Notes under the pieces: model-generated
Told to the model about the DNA's origin: nothing
Seen by the model: only the letters and a program-made list of their open reading frames with translations
Database searches by the model: none
In this document: positions 19,115-30,117 of the stretch, one piece after another
How positions within the stretch are numbered: the stretch's first letter is position 1
Layout: each line of letters opens with the position of its first letter
Made by a program: the position numbers and the translations under genes
From: Trifolium pratense
Taxonomy: Eukaryota; Streptophyta; Magnoliopsida; Fabales; Fabaceae
Length of the DNA: 64,000 nt
Direction: 5' to 3'
NCBI RefSeq assembly: GCF_020283565.1
Contig: NC_060061.1
Coordinates: 20,249,362 to 20,313,361, forward strand

Positions 19115-19156
19115 ACCTACCCAACACCAAAATGTAAACCTACCAAACACCAAAAA
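19115..19156. promoter_or_regulatory. Tandem ACCTACC repeat upstream of the beta-glucosidase gene
   Basis: Two copies of an 18-nt unit lie 23 nt apart: ACCTACCCAACACCAAAA (from 19115) and ACCTACCAAACACCAAAA (from 19138), about 60-100 nt upstream of the ATG and just upstream of the TATA box. ACCTACC matches the AC-element consensus known as a binding site for plant R2R3-MYB factors. Function is inferred from motif and position only. Confidence 0.45.
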
Positions 19157-19284
19157 ATAAAAGTAGTCTATTGTATTTAATTAAATGACGTTGCATTTAA
19201 TTGGAGGTTGCCATAATTTTACTTTTCTTAACTACTCTCGTGGCTAAATTTCAATATACGGATAATTTTTACTAGTGGCCTATT

Positions 19285-19690
19285 TTAGCATAGAGGTGTG
19301 GCGCAATGTGCTTAAATGGTTAGGTTTTTCGACACTATTGGATGTTGAAGGTATTGATCACTTTTTGTTATTCGGCGATTTATTCAAAGTGAAGGACAAA
19401 TGACGTGTTCGCCACTTGGTATGGTTGGCAACTACGTGGAATCTATGGAAGATGCGTAATAATGTTATTTTTCAGGGCGTTATTCCTGACTCTTCGGCGC
19501 TATTGGACTCTATTAAACTCTCTTCGTGGATATGGTTTAATGGTAGATATGGTCGTAATGTGTTTTGTCCTTTATCTAACTGGTGTTTGGACCCAATATC
19601 TTGTATTCAAAGTGCCTAATATTTTGTTGTAAGGGTTTGAGTACCCCTTGTGCTCCCTTATAATAAATAACTTGCTTATCAAAAAAATAA
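19285..19690 (+). pseudogene. 5'-truncated LINE 3' end
   Basis: A short open stretch (19416-19619) reads MVWLATTWNLWKMRNNVIF, the conserved tail of plant LINE ORF2, then WIWFNGRYG and a stop. Downstream comes GTACCCCTTGTGCTCCCTTAT and a tail ATCAAAAAAATAAAATAAA. The tail matches the LINE 3' ends in the array at 31500, 38870 and 46805, so all belong to related families. 5' truncation is typical of LINE insertion. Confidence 0.75.
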
Positions 19691-20171
19691 AATAAAGGGT
19701 TACTTATGTTTTTTGGTTCTTTTAAATATATTAAATTTTATTTTTAGTTTTTTATATTTTTTTTTTTCGAATTTTAGTTCTTATAAATTTTTAGTTTTTA
19801 AATTTAGTTCCTATAAAACAAAGAAAATTAAATATGTAACTTATTGAACTGACATTAATTATGTCATCGTAATTTTCAAACATAAAAACAATGACAGGCA
19901 TCAAATTTTACTTCCAAAAAATATTATCGACCGCTATTCCACTTTCTGATATTTTAAGCATTGATCAAAGATGACCATTTATAAAGATAGTCAAGTTATG
20001 AAGGTGGTTCATCGAAACATGTAGTCACCCCTCTTATGTATGAATATTTTATGTTTTATGTTAAGAAGTTAAGAATGATGTGCTTCGGTGTTGGTTGAGT
20101 TTATTCTCTTGGGTGTCTGTCCATACTAGTTTCTCTCCTCCTTTTTATTTAGGAGCGGCTCTTTGTAAGTT
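19691..20171. other. AT-rich intergenic DNA
   Basis: No gene seen. Phrases such as TTTTAGTTCTTATAAATTTT and TTTAGTTCCTATAAAA resemble decayed MITE-type sequence without clear borders. Confidence 0.4.
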
Positions 20172-20695
20172 TGGTGTTTGTCGACTTTTGGAAACTTTAT
20201 ATGTATCTTCTTTTTGCTTTGTTTTTTAGTACCCCTAATACTCTTTTTACAGTGAATTTTTTGTCTTCAATTTGTATAGTGGCACAAAATTTCTACCTTA
20301 AAGTCAATAATTAAGTAAGAAATTCTGGGTACGAATTTTGGCCTACGCAAACTGAACATGAGTAATCTATATGATATAAATTTGCAATCCAACAATAAAT
20401 TTTATAAATTTTATATTATAAAATTAGTAGAAAAAAACTACACCAATATATAATATTAATCTGCCTATATTGAATGACATGTAATGGCAAAACTTTTCCA
20501 TTAAAAAAAATAATTAATTTTTCCAGCTTTTAGTTTTCCTTTTCCCTTTGCTCCAATTGTTAAAAATTATCATGCATCAATCGGTGAAAAATATAATAAA
20601 CCTCTCTGTGGTGACTACCTCTTAGTCCAAAGTGATATTTTTAAAAAGAAGTTTAGTGGCCCAAGCCCATGGCATAACATACATACACGCATTTA

Positions 20696-21096
20696 GGCTC
20701 TGTTTGGTAACACAAATAAGCTAGCTTATAGCTTATTATATGAGCTTATAAGCTTGTTTCAAAAAATTAGAGGTGTTTGGTAACAAGCTTTTTGTACTAG
20801 CTTATAGCTTTTTTTCAGATGCTATTTCAAGTAGCATTTGAGCTTATAGCTTATAGCTTTTTACACTTTATTCCATTTTTACCCTTTAATTTAATAACTA
20901 CCCACTCTAAAAAATAAACTACCCACTATCAATTATGTAATTTTATATTTAATAACCACTTTAAAAGCTAATTTTACCAAACACTTTAATTTCAATAAGC
21001 TAGCTTTTCAGCTATCAGCTATAAGCTAGCTTTTCAGCTATCAGCTAGCTTATCAGCTATCAGCTAGCTTATAGCTTATTTTTACCAAACGGACCC
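20696..21096. mobile_element. PIF/Harbinger-like (Tourist-type) MITE, 401 bp
   Basis: Ends are GGCTCTGTTTGGTAA and TTACCAAACGGACCC, with a 3-bp TTA duplication at 20693-20695 and 21097-21099. The interior is a run of AGCTTATAGCTT-type repeats. Paralogous copies at about 29317, 36871 and 44806 read CACGCATTTAATCC without it and so are empty sites. The 3-bp TTA duplication favours the PIF/Harbinger superfamily. Confidence 0.88.
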
Positions 21097-21365
21097 TTAA
21101 TCCTAATTATGTAGCCGCCACACTTCATCTTCTCTGGTTCATTTCTCATCTTCTTCGACTCTGCTTCTTTTCTCAGTTTATGAACTCTTACACTTTAATT
21201 CACTTCTTTTTCTTCAGTTATTATTCTTTGTTATAGAAATAGTTAATCATGGGTGCAAAACGAAATTTTCAGGGTGTGCCAAAAAACAAAAATACAAGAT
21301 TATAGGTGCAAATTTTAACAGTTGAGCGGGTGCAGCTGCACATCCTCAACTGTACCTAGATTCGC

Positions 21366-21367
<2 letters not shown>

Positions 21368-21424
<57 letters not shown>
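21368..21424. repeat. (AT)n microsatellite
   Basis: About 28 TA dinucleotides. The corresponding tracts in the array units are much shorter (about 29588-29614, 37157-37172, 45093-45112). Confidence 0.9.
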
Positions 21425-21428
<4 letters not shown>

Positions 21429-21537
21429 CAGAGAAATAAAACCATTTCATACTATATACACCGCCTGCGACGCACTGTAGCACTTTCGTCTTATTTGCTT
21501 CATACATATAAATTGTGTATACACCGCCACTACAAGA

Positions 21538-24500
21538 AAACTGCTCTGGAGCGTCGGCCAAAAAAAGACGCTAAATGGCAAAAAACGGACGCTACAAGGT
21601 ACTTAGCGTCAGCTTAGCGTCTACATCGTGACAAACACTTAAATGCCTGAAGCTAGACAGTTGCGTCCAGCAGACGCTATCTGGCGTCCGTCCCGTTAGA
21701 TGCTAAGCGGAAGCTAGTGACATGTATATTAGGCAGACGCTAGTAGCTTCGGTTTTTGGGTGACGCTACACATATATATTGGTGTTATAAAACGTCACCC
21801 TTAGAGTCCGCTTGACAGACGCTAAATGTAGCGTCTGCTCTAAATAGATGCTATATTTTAGTTTCTGAATTATATAGCGTCCGCTAAAGCAGACGCTTTT
21901 GTTTTTTATTTTTTAATTTCAAAAACTCATCCTAGAAAGGAACCTATCCTGTATTTCTAAAAATACATCAAAAAATTATTATCTTTCATAGTTTACGACC
22001 ATAATTTCTCACAACCATAAAATCTCTACCAATACATTCATTAAAGTCATCAAAACCAAAGATAAAGAATCAAAGGCATAAAAGAAAGCCAAGAACACAA
22101 TTGTATTTATACAATTAATAACTTAGAAATGCGACAAAAATAATGTCATTAGTATAACTCATACTGCATCCTTGGACCAATATGCCTATGAATCTAGGAA
22201 AACTTTAAATACACCAGTTTAATAGAAATTCACCTACCTATGACATATGTAAATGATTGCATATCAATTGTAAAAAAACCATATATAGATGCTAAAAGAT
22301 TCAATTATACCAATCTGGCATAAGCAAGATATTTTGGTACAAGTGTTGAAATAGTGGCAATGATGTGCAACTTAATTTCATCATCTTCTTCAACTGTCTT
22401 CATTTTGTGTCAATTGACTCAAATGTTCTAGATGTTGTTCCTGTAAATCGATATGACACTAATATCATTACAAACCCCAAAAGCACTGTCAATTGACTCA
22501 AATGTTCCAGATGTCTGTCCTGCATATTTACATTTCAATATTCAATCAAAATTTCCACTACATAAAATGTACCAGCATATTTTATGAAAATGGAAATTGA
22601 AAAATCAATAAATCCAGCAGCTAGAAATTATAAATTCAGTTTCAAAGTGAGTATAGAAGACTAGTGAGTGTGGCAAGGTAAGCTTAGTGGCTTATGACTT
22701 TCCCAAAAATGCTATAATTTCAATTTACATAACAAAGAGTAAATACCAAGTTATTATCAAAGATAATCAAACTCAACTTCTTTACTAATACGTTATTAGC
22801 CTCTTGGTAAGATTAGTAATATTTGTTGAAAATGCCAAAATTTAAGCCTTCAATAATATCAACACTATGTCACTAGCAAAACTAACATGCAATATCATGT
22901 GCAAGTAAGCAATTAAACAATATGTGCCCATGATTTATAAGTATGAATAAAATTTACGAGTTTTTTCTCTATACTGACCAATTGTGAAATTTTCTATTCA
23001 AGAGATCGGTCCATTTGATTTGAGGAACAGATCAAATTCAAAGTGTTTATGGATACATTTACTAAAAATTAAGAGTGTTACATGCAATACTTATAAAAGG
23101 TTTCTTACACTCTTGGAGAACATATTAATATATTCCCTATGGTAAACTAATTTTATAATAAAAAGCCATATATTGGTAAGTAAATCTGAAGCTGGTAAGT
23201 CAGATCTTCATCAACACTTTAAAGAGATAATGCATAGAGGTAGATAATAAAAAGTCATATATTGGTAAGTAAATCTTTTAAGAATTTTTGTCATAGAGGT
23301 AGATATTTATATGCAAGTACATTAAATCCAATAGCACACATCCCTCAAAATCTTAAGGTCGTAAACTTTTTGAGTCGGAAGAGTCACATTGAAATGTAAT
23401 GAAATTGAGAGAAAGGCTCACATAGAGTGGAGAATCAAAAGACTACAACAAGTATGCATTTTGGAACAAGTTAAAATCATCCATACATAACAAAATGCCA
23501 ATTATAAGAGGCCAAATACAAGATGTAGTACAGAGGGCTATAATTAAGAACAAGGCTAGAATTGAAGTACCTGTATTTTGAAGAACAAAACAAAAGACTT
23601 AAAGATTTGTAGCATGATAGTGAAGAACCTTATAGTTCTAAATCATCTGATACTCATTCTTATCATCGAATTTATGCACCGGCACGATACTAGGACAAGC
23701 AATATCAGCTTCCTGCATAAAAAGTAAGCAATGATAAATTGAAAGTCACTTTGTCTAAACTCATTACAAAAGAGATAAGATCAAAGAACTAACAAAAAGT
23801 GCAGAAGAAATATTTACAAAACACAACAGATTTAAACTAAAATTGCAAACTCAAAAAAGAAAGGAATCCTCGAGTCTTTTAAAATATCAATTCATTATCA
23901 TGTGTATAACTATAGCAGGCTTGTGATCTTTCTTTTTACATGGAACCGAAACAAAAGTTTCCTTGTGAACACATATAATATTATAATTCATGTGTAATAA
24001 ATATTTCTACAACCTTGTACTCTATATCAAATATTACTTCTCCAAAGAGAGTGAATAAAAAAATTTCAAAGTCAATCTCTTTATAAAGTCTATGATATTT
24101 TGATTAAGCCATGCCTTTCAATTGTGTGGTGCATATCAAATGGATTTGTCCATTATTCCCTCGTTATCAAACACCAAGCTCTTTATCTTGGTTGAATCAA
24201 AAGAGATAAAATGATACATGTTTTGTGCAATAAGAGGCAAACGGTTCAGTACTTTGTTAGGTTATATTCTAGTCTTTTGGTTTAAAAATTGGAATTGGGA
24301 TTTGAACTGTCTACATAGAAAAAGAAACCTTGAAACAATTTCTCAAACATTCAAAATTAAGCATTCAAAGTTTTTACCTATTATGAATTAAAGAACACAC
24401 ATTCAACTATATAAAATTATCATTCAATCTATTTAATAACATGGAAGGACTACCCTTTTAATTTTAAATTAAAATAAAGACAACCAAAAAAACTCACAGA

Positions 24501-26082
24501 CACACACACAATAACCTGTTTGGTGTGAGTCAATGCATCATCATCTTCACCAGTAAAAGGGGTACCAATAAATATTATACGCTATAATAGATCACAATTC
24601 TCCACCAGAACTCTCTAAGCTTTATCAATAAAAAATCATGCACAACTCAAGATCCAAACACAAATCCTAGCTCTTGTTTCCATTTCACACACACAAACAC
24701 ACACATATCTATATTATTACCAAAGAAAACACCATGTAGCTATGGACAACCAATAAAGACACGACCACCTAACGTAATTAAAATCCAATTCTACATGTAG
24801 AACCCACTAAAATGCATTGAAGTAGAATAACAATAAAAAATCACCTGCATGGAAGCAAGAAGGTCTTGGCAATGACCCTTCAAGATTGAAATATCTTGTA
24901 TCTTTTTGTTCCTGGACACAAGATTCATATGGTTTACCTGCATATATAAAACCAATTTCAGTTTTAAGCACAAAGTAGGTACAAACTTTGAAGGCTTAAG
25001 TCAGTGTCTATCATTAGTTTTTCATATGAATTGAAAAAAAATTGGTTAAAATGGGTGTGGTTAAATTAGAAACACTTCAATTCATCAGAATTTGAATACA
25101 ATATACTATAATAAAATAAAAGTTAGCTTGTAAATGCTAACCAATCAAAACAATCAATAGTGGGAGGGAGAATTTGTTCAACCCACCATCATCCAAATAC
25201 ACGGTTAGCTAAGGAGGAAAAAATAGACGTAAACAAAGAAAATACAGTTAGTGAACTCAGAAGATTAGAGATCGAGATGAGGGAGCAAGATTGAGATATA
25301 CCAATTGAAGGAGGAGTTATCGGCGGTGAAATGATGACTGAACAGGGGAGAGAATTAGCGAGTTGAGAGAAGTTTCCGTGACTATCAATTTCTAATTCCT
25401 TTGATTTTAGGGTTCTTCGTTTCATATGTGGTGACAATTTCTAAATCCACCAATCTTCTCTTTCGCCAAACCTGATAAAAAAAAAAGCGCACGGAAATTG
25501 AAGCTAATCAAGAGAAACACGGATCCAACAATATTAGTGAACGCAGGTTGAGCATCACACGGTGTTCTTCATTATGAAAAGCGAACGACAGATTCTGAGG
25601 TAGAGAAAGATTGGTGAATGGGTTCGTGACCAAAATCGGGTTCGATTGAGAAAAAAGAGTTGGCTTAGATTGTGGATTTGTGTGAAAATTGGGAAGTTGG
25701 GAACTGAAGAGAGTTTAATGAGATTGAGGGTTTGTGAGATTGAGGGTTAGTTCATCAGAGAGGGAAGATAATTGTTGGCGAAAACTAATATTTTTATTTT
25801 TATTAATTTAAGTGTTTTATAATAATATACTGTAATTTTATTAATTTGGTCTATTTAGCGTCAGCCACTATAGACACTAACATATTTTTGTATTTTTAAT
25901 TTCTTTAGCTTCTAAGTAACGTCTGCTTTGGCAGACGCTATATTTAATGCCTCATTAAAAATTTAAATTAAATTGAAAAACGATGTAGAGTCCGCCCAAC
26001 AGACACAATGGAGACGCTAGTAGCGTCCGTGTCGCGGCTAACGCTATAATTTTTGAAGCTAAAACACACTTTTGTTGTAGTG
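21538..26082. mobile_element. Non-autonomous CACTA (EnSpm/CMC) transposon, 4545 bp
   Basis: Ends CACTACAAGAAAACTG and (right end reversed) CACTACAACAAAAGTG share CACTACAA-AAAA. A 3-bp duplication CGC lies at 21535-21537 and 26083-26085, and the paralogue at ~29711-29731 reads ACACCGCCTGCGACGC, the exact empty site. The first ~370 bp carry about 14 copies of AGCGTC/GACGCT, and the last ~230 bp about six, as in CACTA subterminal repeats. No transposase domain (TNP2/TnpA) can be read in the interior. Instead it holds a possible multi-exon ORF on the minus strand (23638-25425). Internal duplications include CAATTGACTCAAATGTTC at ~22408 and ~22489. Confidence 0.9.
23638..25425 (-). CDS. Candidate four-exon ORF carried by the CACTA element (106 aa, unknown)
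   Basis: Proposed exons on the minus strand: 25302-25425 (ATG, MKRRTLKSKELEIDSHGNF...), 24845-24937, 24516-24544 and 23638-23712 (ending FDDKNEYQMI, TAG). Introns start GT and end AG; the acceptors of exons 2 and 4 are strong (TATATATGCAG, TTTTTATGCAG), while that of exon 3 is weak. The phases agree throughout, giving 106 residues. The product is not recognised: a basic N-terminus and an acidic middle (DDDALTHTKQ), no transmembrane segment. It may be a captured host gene fragment or a transposon-specific gene. The splice model is inferred by eye, and chance open frames remain possible. Confidence 0.35.
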
Positions 26083-26389
26083 CGCCTGCGACGCACTGTA
26101 AAAAAAAGTGAGTTATATGATATCATATTTTACAATTTTGGTGAAAAGGCCAAGAAGTTTAATTTATTTTGTCATATTTAATTTTTGACCATTTTGCTGT
26201 ATCTTGTCTTGCACCAAAAATTAGCACAAGTGGGAGACAACGAAACTATTGCACCCTTTTATGTAAAATTGTCTCTATCAAATTATTTATTTTTTGATCA
26301 ATTGTCTCTATCTATCTTGTTCTATTATAATGGTTAATACACGTGAATAAATTAGAGTGATCAGCTCTTTGCTGATCCTTAGTTTTTTT

Positions 26390-26392
26390 AAG

Positions 26393-26466
<74 letters not shown>
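26390..26466. repeat. (ATA)n microsatellite, about 25 units
   Basis: Pure ATA/TAA repeat after AGTTTTTTTAAG. The same site holds about 31 units in unit I but only about four in units II and III. Copy 0 diverges from the array at this tract. Confidence 0.95.
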
Positions 26467-26468
<2 letters not shown>

Positions 26469-26515
26469 ATATCCAACATTCGTCCTCATCCAAAACCACT
26501 CTCGTGAGAAACTTT
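26467..26515. repeat. 49-bp sequence shared with 50334-50382
   Basis: The segment from ACATATCCAACATTCG to GTGAGAAACTTT is identical to 50334-50382, which lies beyond the far end of the array. Here it continues into GAGTAAC; at 50383 it is followed directly by the LTR of a SIRE-type element. Confidence 0.9.
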
Positions 26516-26598
26516 GAGTAACAACAAACGTCATTCCCACTCTAATATCACAAGATTTAAATCATAACTATATCTCATAGCAAAGACTTGGGGGCAAC

Positions 26599-26945
26599 TG
26601 TTACGGACCGGCTAAAAGCCCATCATCCAAGGCCAAAAGTCATTAAGGTGTATCATCATCATTGACTGATAAAGGACCCTTCACAAGATATTTTGTGACT
26701 CATTCCAATCACTTGGAGGGACCCACAAAACGGTTATGCACGCCATCTCCACTAGATATGCGCACATGCATATACCCTCAAGGTACAAACATTCTCACCC
26801 AATTTACACTCTCTCACCTTAAGATATTGGCTTGAGCGTTGGAGTGTTAATTAACATTTGATGATCCTTTATCATCTGGAGAAGAATTTCATGATGTTGG
26901 AGATCAATACATTGATGAAGATGATTTTGTAGTCTTGTAGGAAAA
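26599..26945 (+). repeat. LTR-like relic after a polypurine tract
   Basis: CTTGGGGGCAAC followed by TGTTACGGACCGG resembles the polypurine tract and LTR start of plant Ty3/gypsy elements. Downstream phrases (GCTTGAGCGTTGGAGTG, GATCCTTTATCATCTGG, GAAGAATTTCATGATG) also recall such LTRs. No coding domain or second LTR adjoins it, so it is a fragment or a solo LTR; the right border is uncertain. Confidence 0.4.
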
Positions 26946-27094
26946 TATAATTAAGTTAAAAACCGAATCATCTTATTTTGAATTGTTATTTGGATGTTTA
27001 TAAATACACAAACAACAACATTTGTGTACTATACTCAAAAGTAACACTAGTCATTGATTTATAATTTTAAATTTCATTGGTAATGATTCTACAA

Positions 27095-27247
27095 GGGGAA
27101 CTTGTTGCAGTTTGGATTTGGTGCAGTTTAAAACCTGTGGAGTTTAATTGGTGCATTCAATGTCACTGTGAGAGATGCTTTGTGTGTGAAATGCAGGAAA
27201 CTGCACCAAAATCAAATTGCAGGGAATCCTCATCCAACTTGTTGCAG
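27095..27247. repeat. Small foldback (hairpin) repeat
   Basis: TTGCAGTTTGGATTTGGTGC at 27105-27124 pairs with the reverse of GCACCAAAATCAAATTGCA at 27203-27221, and CTTGTTGCAG occurs at both outer edges. It is probably a short MITE; the borders are unclear. Confidence 0.4.
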
Positions 27248-27318
27248 TAAGTAGAGAATTTTTCTGATAGCTTTGAAAAAGTGCAGGTTTTTTTTTTCTA
27301 ATAAAGGAAAAGTACAAC

Positions 27319-27691
27319 CAATAATGTTGTCAGAACCGGACCGGTCATCGAACCGGCGAGCTCACCGGTTCAAGGTTCAATTGGTCGGACCAGGTTCAAT
27401 CGGGGTCGAACCGTTTTTAATTAAATATATATTTTAATTAATATATAAATAAAAATATATGAATAATTGCTCAATATTTTAATTAAAACGACGTTGTCTT
27501 GCCCTGTTTTTTTTTCAAAAAAAAAAACTCGAAAACCGCTTGAACCGCCCGGCCGGTTCGCCGGTTCGTCCCGGTTCGACCCCGGTTCACGCGTTTTTTT
27601 GTCGGTCGATTTCCTATCCGTTTTTTCTCAAAACCGAACCGTTTTCATGACCGGTCCGACCGGCCGGTCCGGTCCGGTTTTGATAACCTTG
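27319..27691. mobile_element. CCGG-rich hAT-like MITE, 373 bp
   Basis: The left end has GTTGTCAGAACCGGACCGG and the right end, reversed, has GGTTATCAAAACCGGACCGG. The 8-mer AGTACAAC flanks the element at 27311-27318 and 27692-27699, a hAT-length duplication. GC-rich CCGGTTCG repeats fill both arms around an AT-rich core. Confidence 0.75.
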
Positions 27692-27699
27692 AGTACAAC

Positions 27700-28229
27700 A
27701 CTTTGAGTATACGTATAGCTTATAGGAACAACACACTGTACACTCTTTTTTTAAACATAACATATATTGCCATTCTCTTAGAATTTTTTTTATTAACCTT
27801 CTGATTTTCAAGAGAAGCAAGTTCCATAATTCACGGTTCGGACATAAGTAAATTTTGGAAAAAATTATTCATACTTAAAATTAAATTCAGATTCTTCCAA
27901 ACAATTCATCATAAAAAGAGGTCATTAACCACTTGAGTTCAATATTTTGGTTCGTATTATCTTGAATCTTGTTACAAGAAAGAGAGAAAATTATACTACT
28001 ACTAAATGCATTGTTTTTTTCTCTTTCTATCTCTCGATGCACTGTATATGCTTCTATACTCCGATTAAATAAACTTATAACTTGGTGATTGTTATGAATA
28101 ATAATATGTAATGAATGCTCATTATTGTGTGGGTTTTTTGTCCCCTAAATGTGTCCTATAAATAGGACCCTGTTTTTTTTTTTTACACCCCAGTAGACTG
28201 ATTATCAATTGGTGAATTGATTTTCCCAA
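27700..28229. other. AT-rich intergenic DNA
   Basis: No gene seen. The stretch TCCTATAAATAGGACCCTG (28153-28171) looks like a TATA region of a decayed LTR belonging to the copia relic that follows. Confidence 0.35.
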
Positions 28230-28925
28230 TATTAGGGGGAGATAATAAGCAGCTGAAAATATGAATTAGAAGTTCAAATGAAATATTTGAAATAAATTAT
28301 TGTTATTATTATGTTGATCCTCTTAGAAATCAATATGAAGGAGAAGTTCAAAAAAATAACTCATTTGCAAAGTTTATAAAATCAATCAACAGCTGCTAAT
28401 GCTCCAATAAAAATGAATGTCTCTGTTGGACAATCTAATATTGCAAATGATTCCTAACCACGCGTGAAGCATGGTAAGCAAATCGGTTCCAAAGATAAAA
28501 ATCCTCAAATAAGAAAAGGAGCTAAAAACAAAGATGACCCGAGTGAGGATATGAAAATAGTATTTGACATAATTAATTTTTCAGTTCCAGAAGAACTTAT
28601 CAGGTACTTGTAATTTACGAAAATATTGAGATCTCGACAAACTATGTCATGAATGGAATACGATGGAACCGAAATGAAGTCAACGTTGACAATATTTTTG
28701 CACATAGTAAAGCGCTATATGTGATAAACGACAATGAGGATCATATATCAAAGTCTATTAAAGATTATAGACAATGAAATTATTGAGTAAATAGGTAGAC
28801 GTGATTGATACAATATTAAAATTAGCTTTGCAAAGCAAAAGGTTGTTGGACCAGAAGTCCATACACCCGAAGATAAAAATAATTAGTACAAATTAGTTTT
28901 CGCGCGGAAAGAAAATAATGATAAA
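28230..28925 (+). pseudogene. Copia pol relic, integrase-to-RT linker
   Basis: Plus-strand frames give residues typical of the copia segment before reverse transcriptase: GIRWNRNEVNVDNIFAHS near 28657-28713, VINDNEDHISKSIKDYRQ near 28720-28775, then VVGPEVHTPEDKN near 28842-28880. An initial AGGGGGAGATAAT motif lies at 28233. Frameshifts and stops occur. The relic stops abruptly at 28925, where unit I of the array begins, so this is a rearrangement breakpoint. Confidence 0.65.
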
Positions 28926-29584
28926 CGTCAATAATTAAGTAAGAAATTCTGGGTACGAATTTTGGCCTACGCAAACTGAACATGAGTAATCTATATGATA
29001 TAAATTTGCAATCCAACAATAAATTTTATAAATTTTATATTATAAAATTAGTAGAAAAAAACTACACCAATATATAATATTAATCTGACTATATTGAATG
29101 ACATGTAATGGCAAAACTTTTCCATTAAAAAAAATAATTAATTTTTCCAGCTTTTAGTTTTCCTTTTCCCTTTGCTCCAATTGTTAAAAATTATCATGCA
29201 TAAATCGGTGAAAAATATAATAAACTTCTCTATGGTGACTACCTCTTAGTCCAAAGTGATATTTTTAAAAAGAAGTTTAGTGGCCCAAGCCCATGGCATA
29301 ACATACATACACGCATTTAATCCTAATTATGTAGCCGCTACACTTCATCTTCTCTGGTTCATTTCTCATCTTCTTCGACTCTGCTTCTTTTCTCAGTTTA
29401 TGAACTCTTACACTTTAATTCACTTCTTTTTCTTCGGTTATTATTCTTTGTTATAGAAATAGTTAATCATGGGTGCAAAAAGAAATTTTCAGGGTGTGCC
29501 AAGAACAAAAATACAAGATTATAGGTGCAAATTTTAACAGTTGAGCGGGTGCAGCTGCACACCCTCAACTGTACCTAGATTCGC

Positions 29585-29599
<15 letters not shown>

Positions 29600-29619
<20 letters not shown>

Positions 29620-30023
29620 CAGAGAAATAAAACCATTTCCTACTGTATACACCGCCTGCGACGCACTGTAGCACTTTCTTCTTATTTGCTTCATACATAT
29701 AAATTGTGTATACACCGCCTGCGACGCACTGTAAAAAAAGTGAGTTATATGATATCTTATTTTACAATTTTGGTGAAAAGGCCAAAAAGTTTAATTTATT
29801 TTGTCATATTTAATTTTTTACCATTTTGCTGTATCTTGTCTTGCACCAAAAATTAGCACAACTGGGAGACAACGAAACTATTGCACCCTTTATGTAAAAT
29901 TGTCTCTATCAAATTATTTATTTTTTGATCAATTGTCTCTATCTATCTTGTTCTATTATAATGGTTAATACACGTGAATAAATTAGAGTGATCAGCTCTT
30001 TGCTGATCCTTAGTTTTTTTAAG

Positions 30024-30117
<94 letters not shown>

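Larger units (their letters stand above)
20172..26466 (+). repeat. Copy 0 of the array leader block, expanded by two transposon insertions
   Basis: From GGTGTTTGTCGACTTTTGG onward this is the same sequence that starts units II and III (36344, 44287) and, 5'-truncated, unit I (28926). It includes a LINE-like 3' end, GTCAATAATTAAG, a pyrimidine-rich stretch, an (AT)n tract, a 26-nt repeat (GTATACACCGCCTGCGACGC...), and ends in an (ATA)n tract. It is split by a MITE at 20696-21096 and by a CACTA element at 21538-26082. At its right border it leaves the array consensus inside the (ATA)n tract. Confidence 0.85.

Noticed and set aside
19405..19632. 75-codon plus-strand ORF overlapping the LINE 3' end
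   Set aside because: Overlaps the conserved LINE frame at 19416-19619 in another frame and has no recognisable domain.
21600..25900. AGCGTC/GACGCT repeats considered as a CRISPR-like array
   Set aside because: Irregular spacing, both orientations, eukaryotic context; they are CACTA subterminal repeats.
26308..26499. Poly-isoleucine ORF over the (ATA)n tract, with poly-tyrosine and poly-isoleucine frames at 29943-30242
   Set aside because: Produced by translating a trinucleotide microsatellite.
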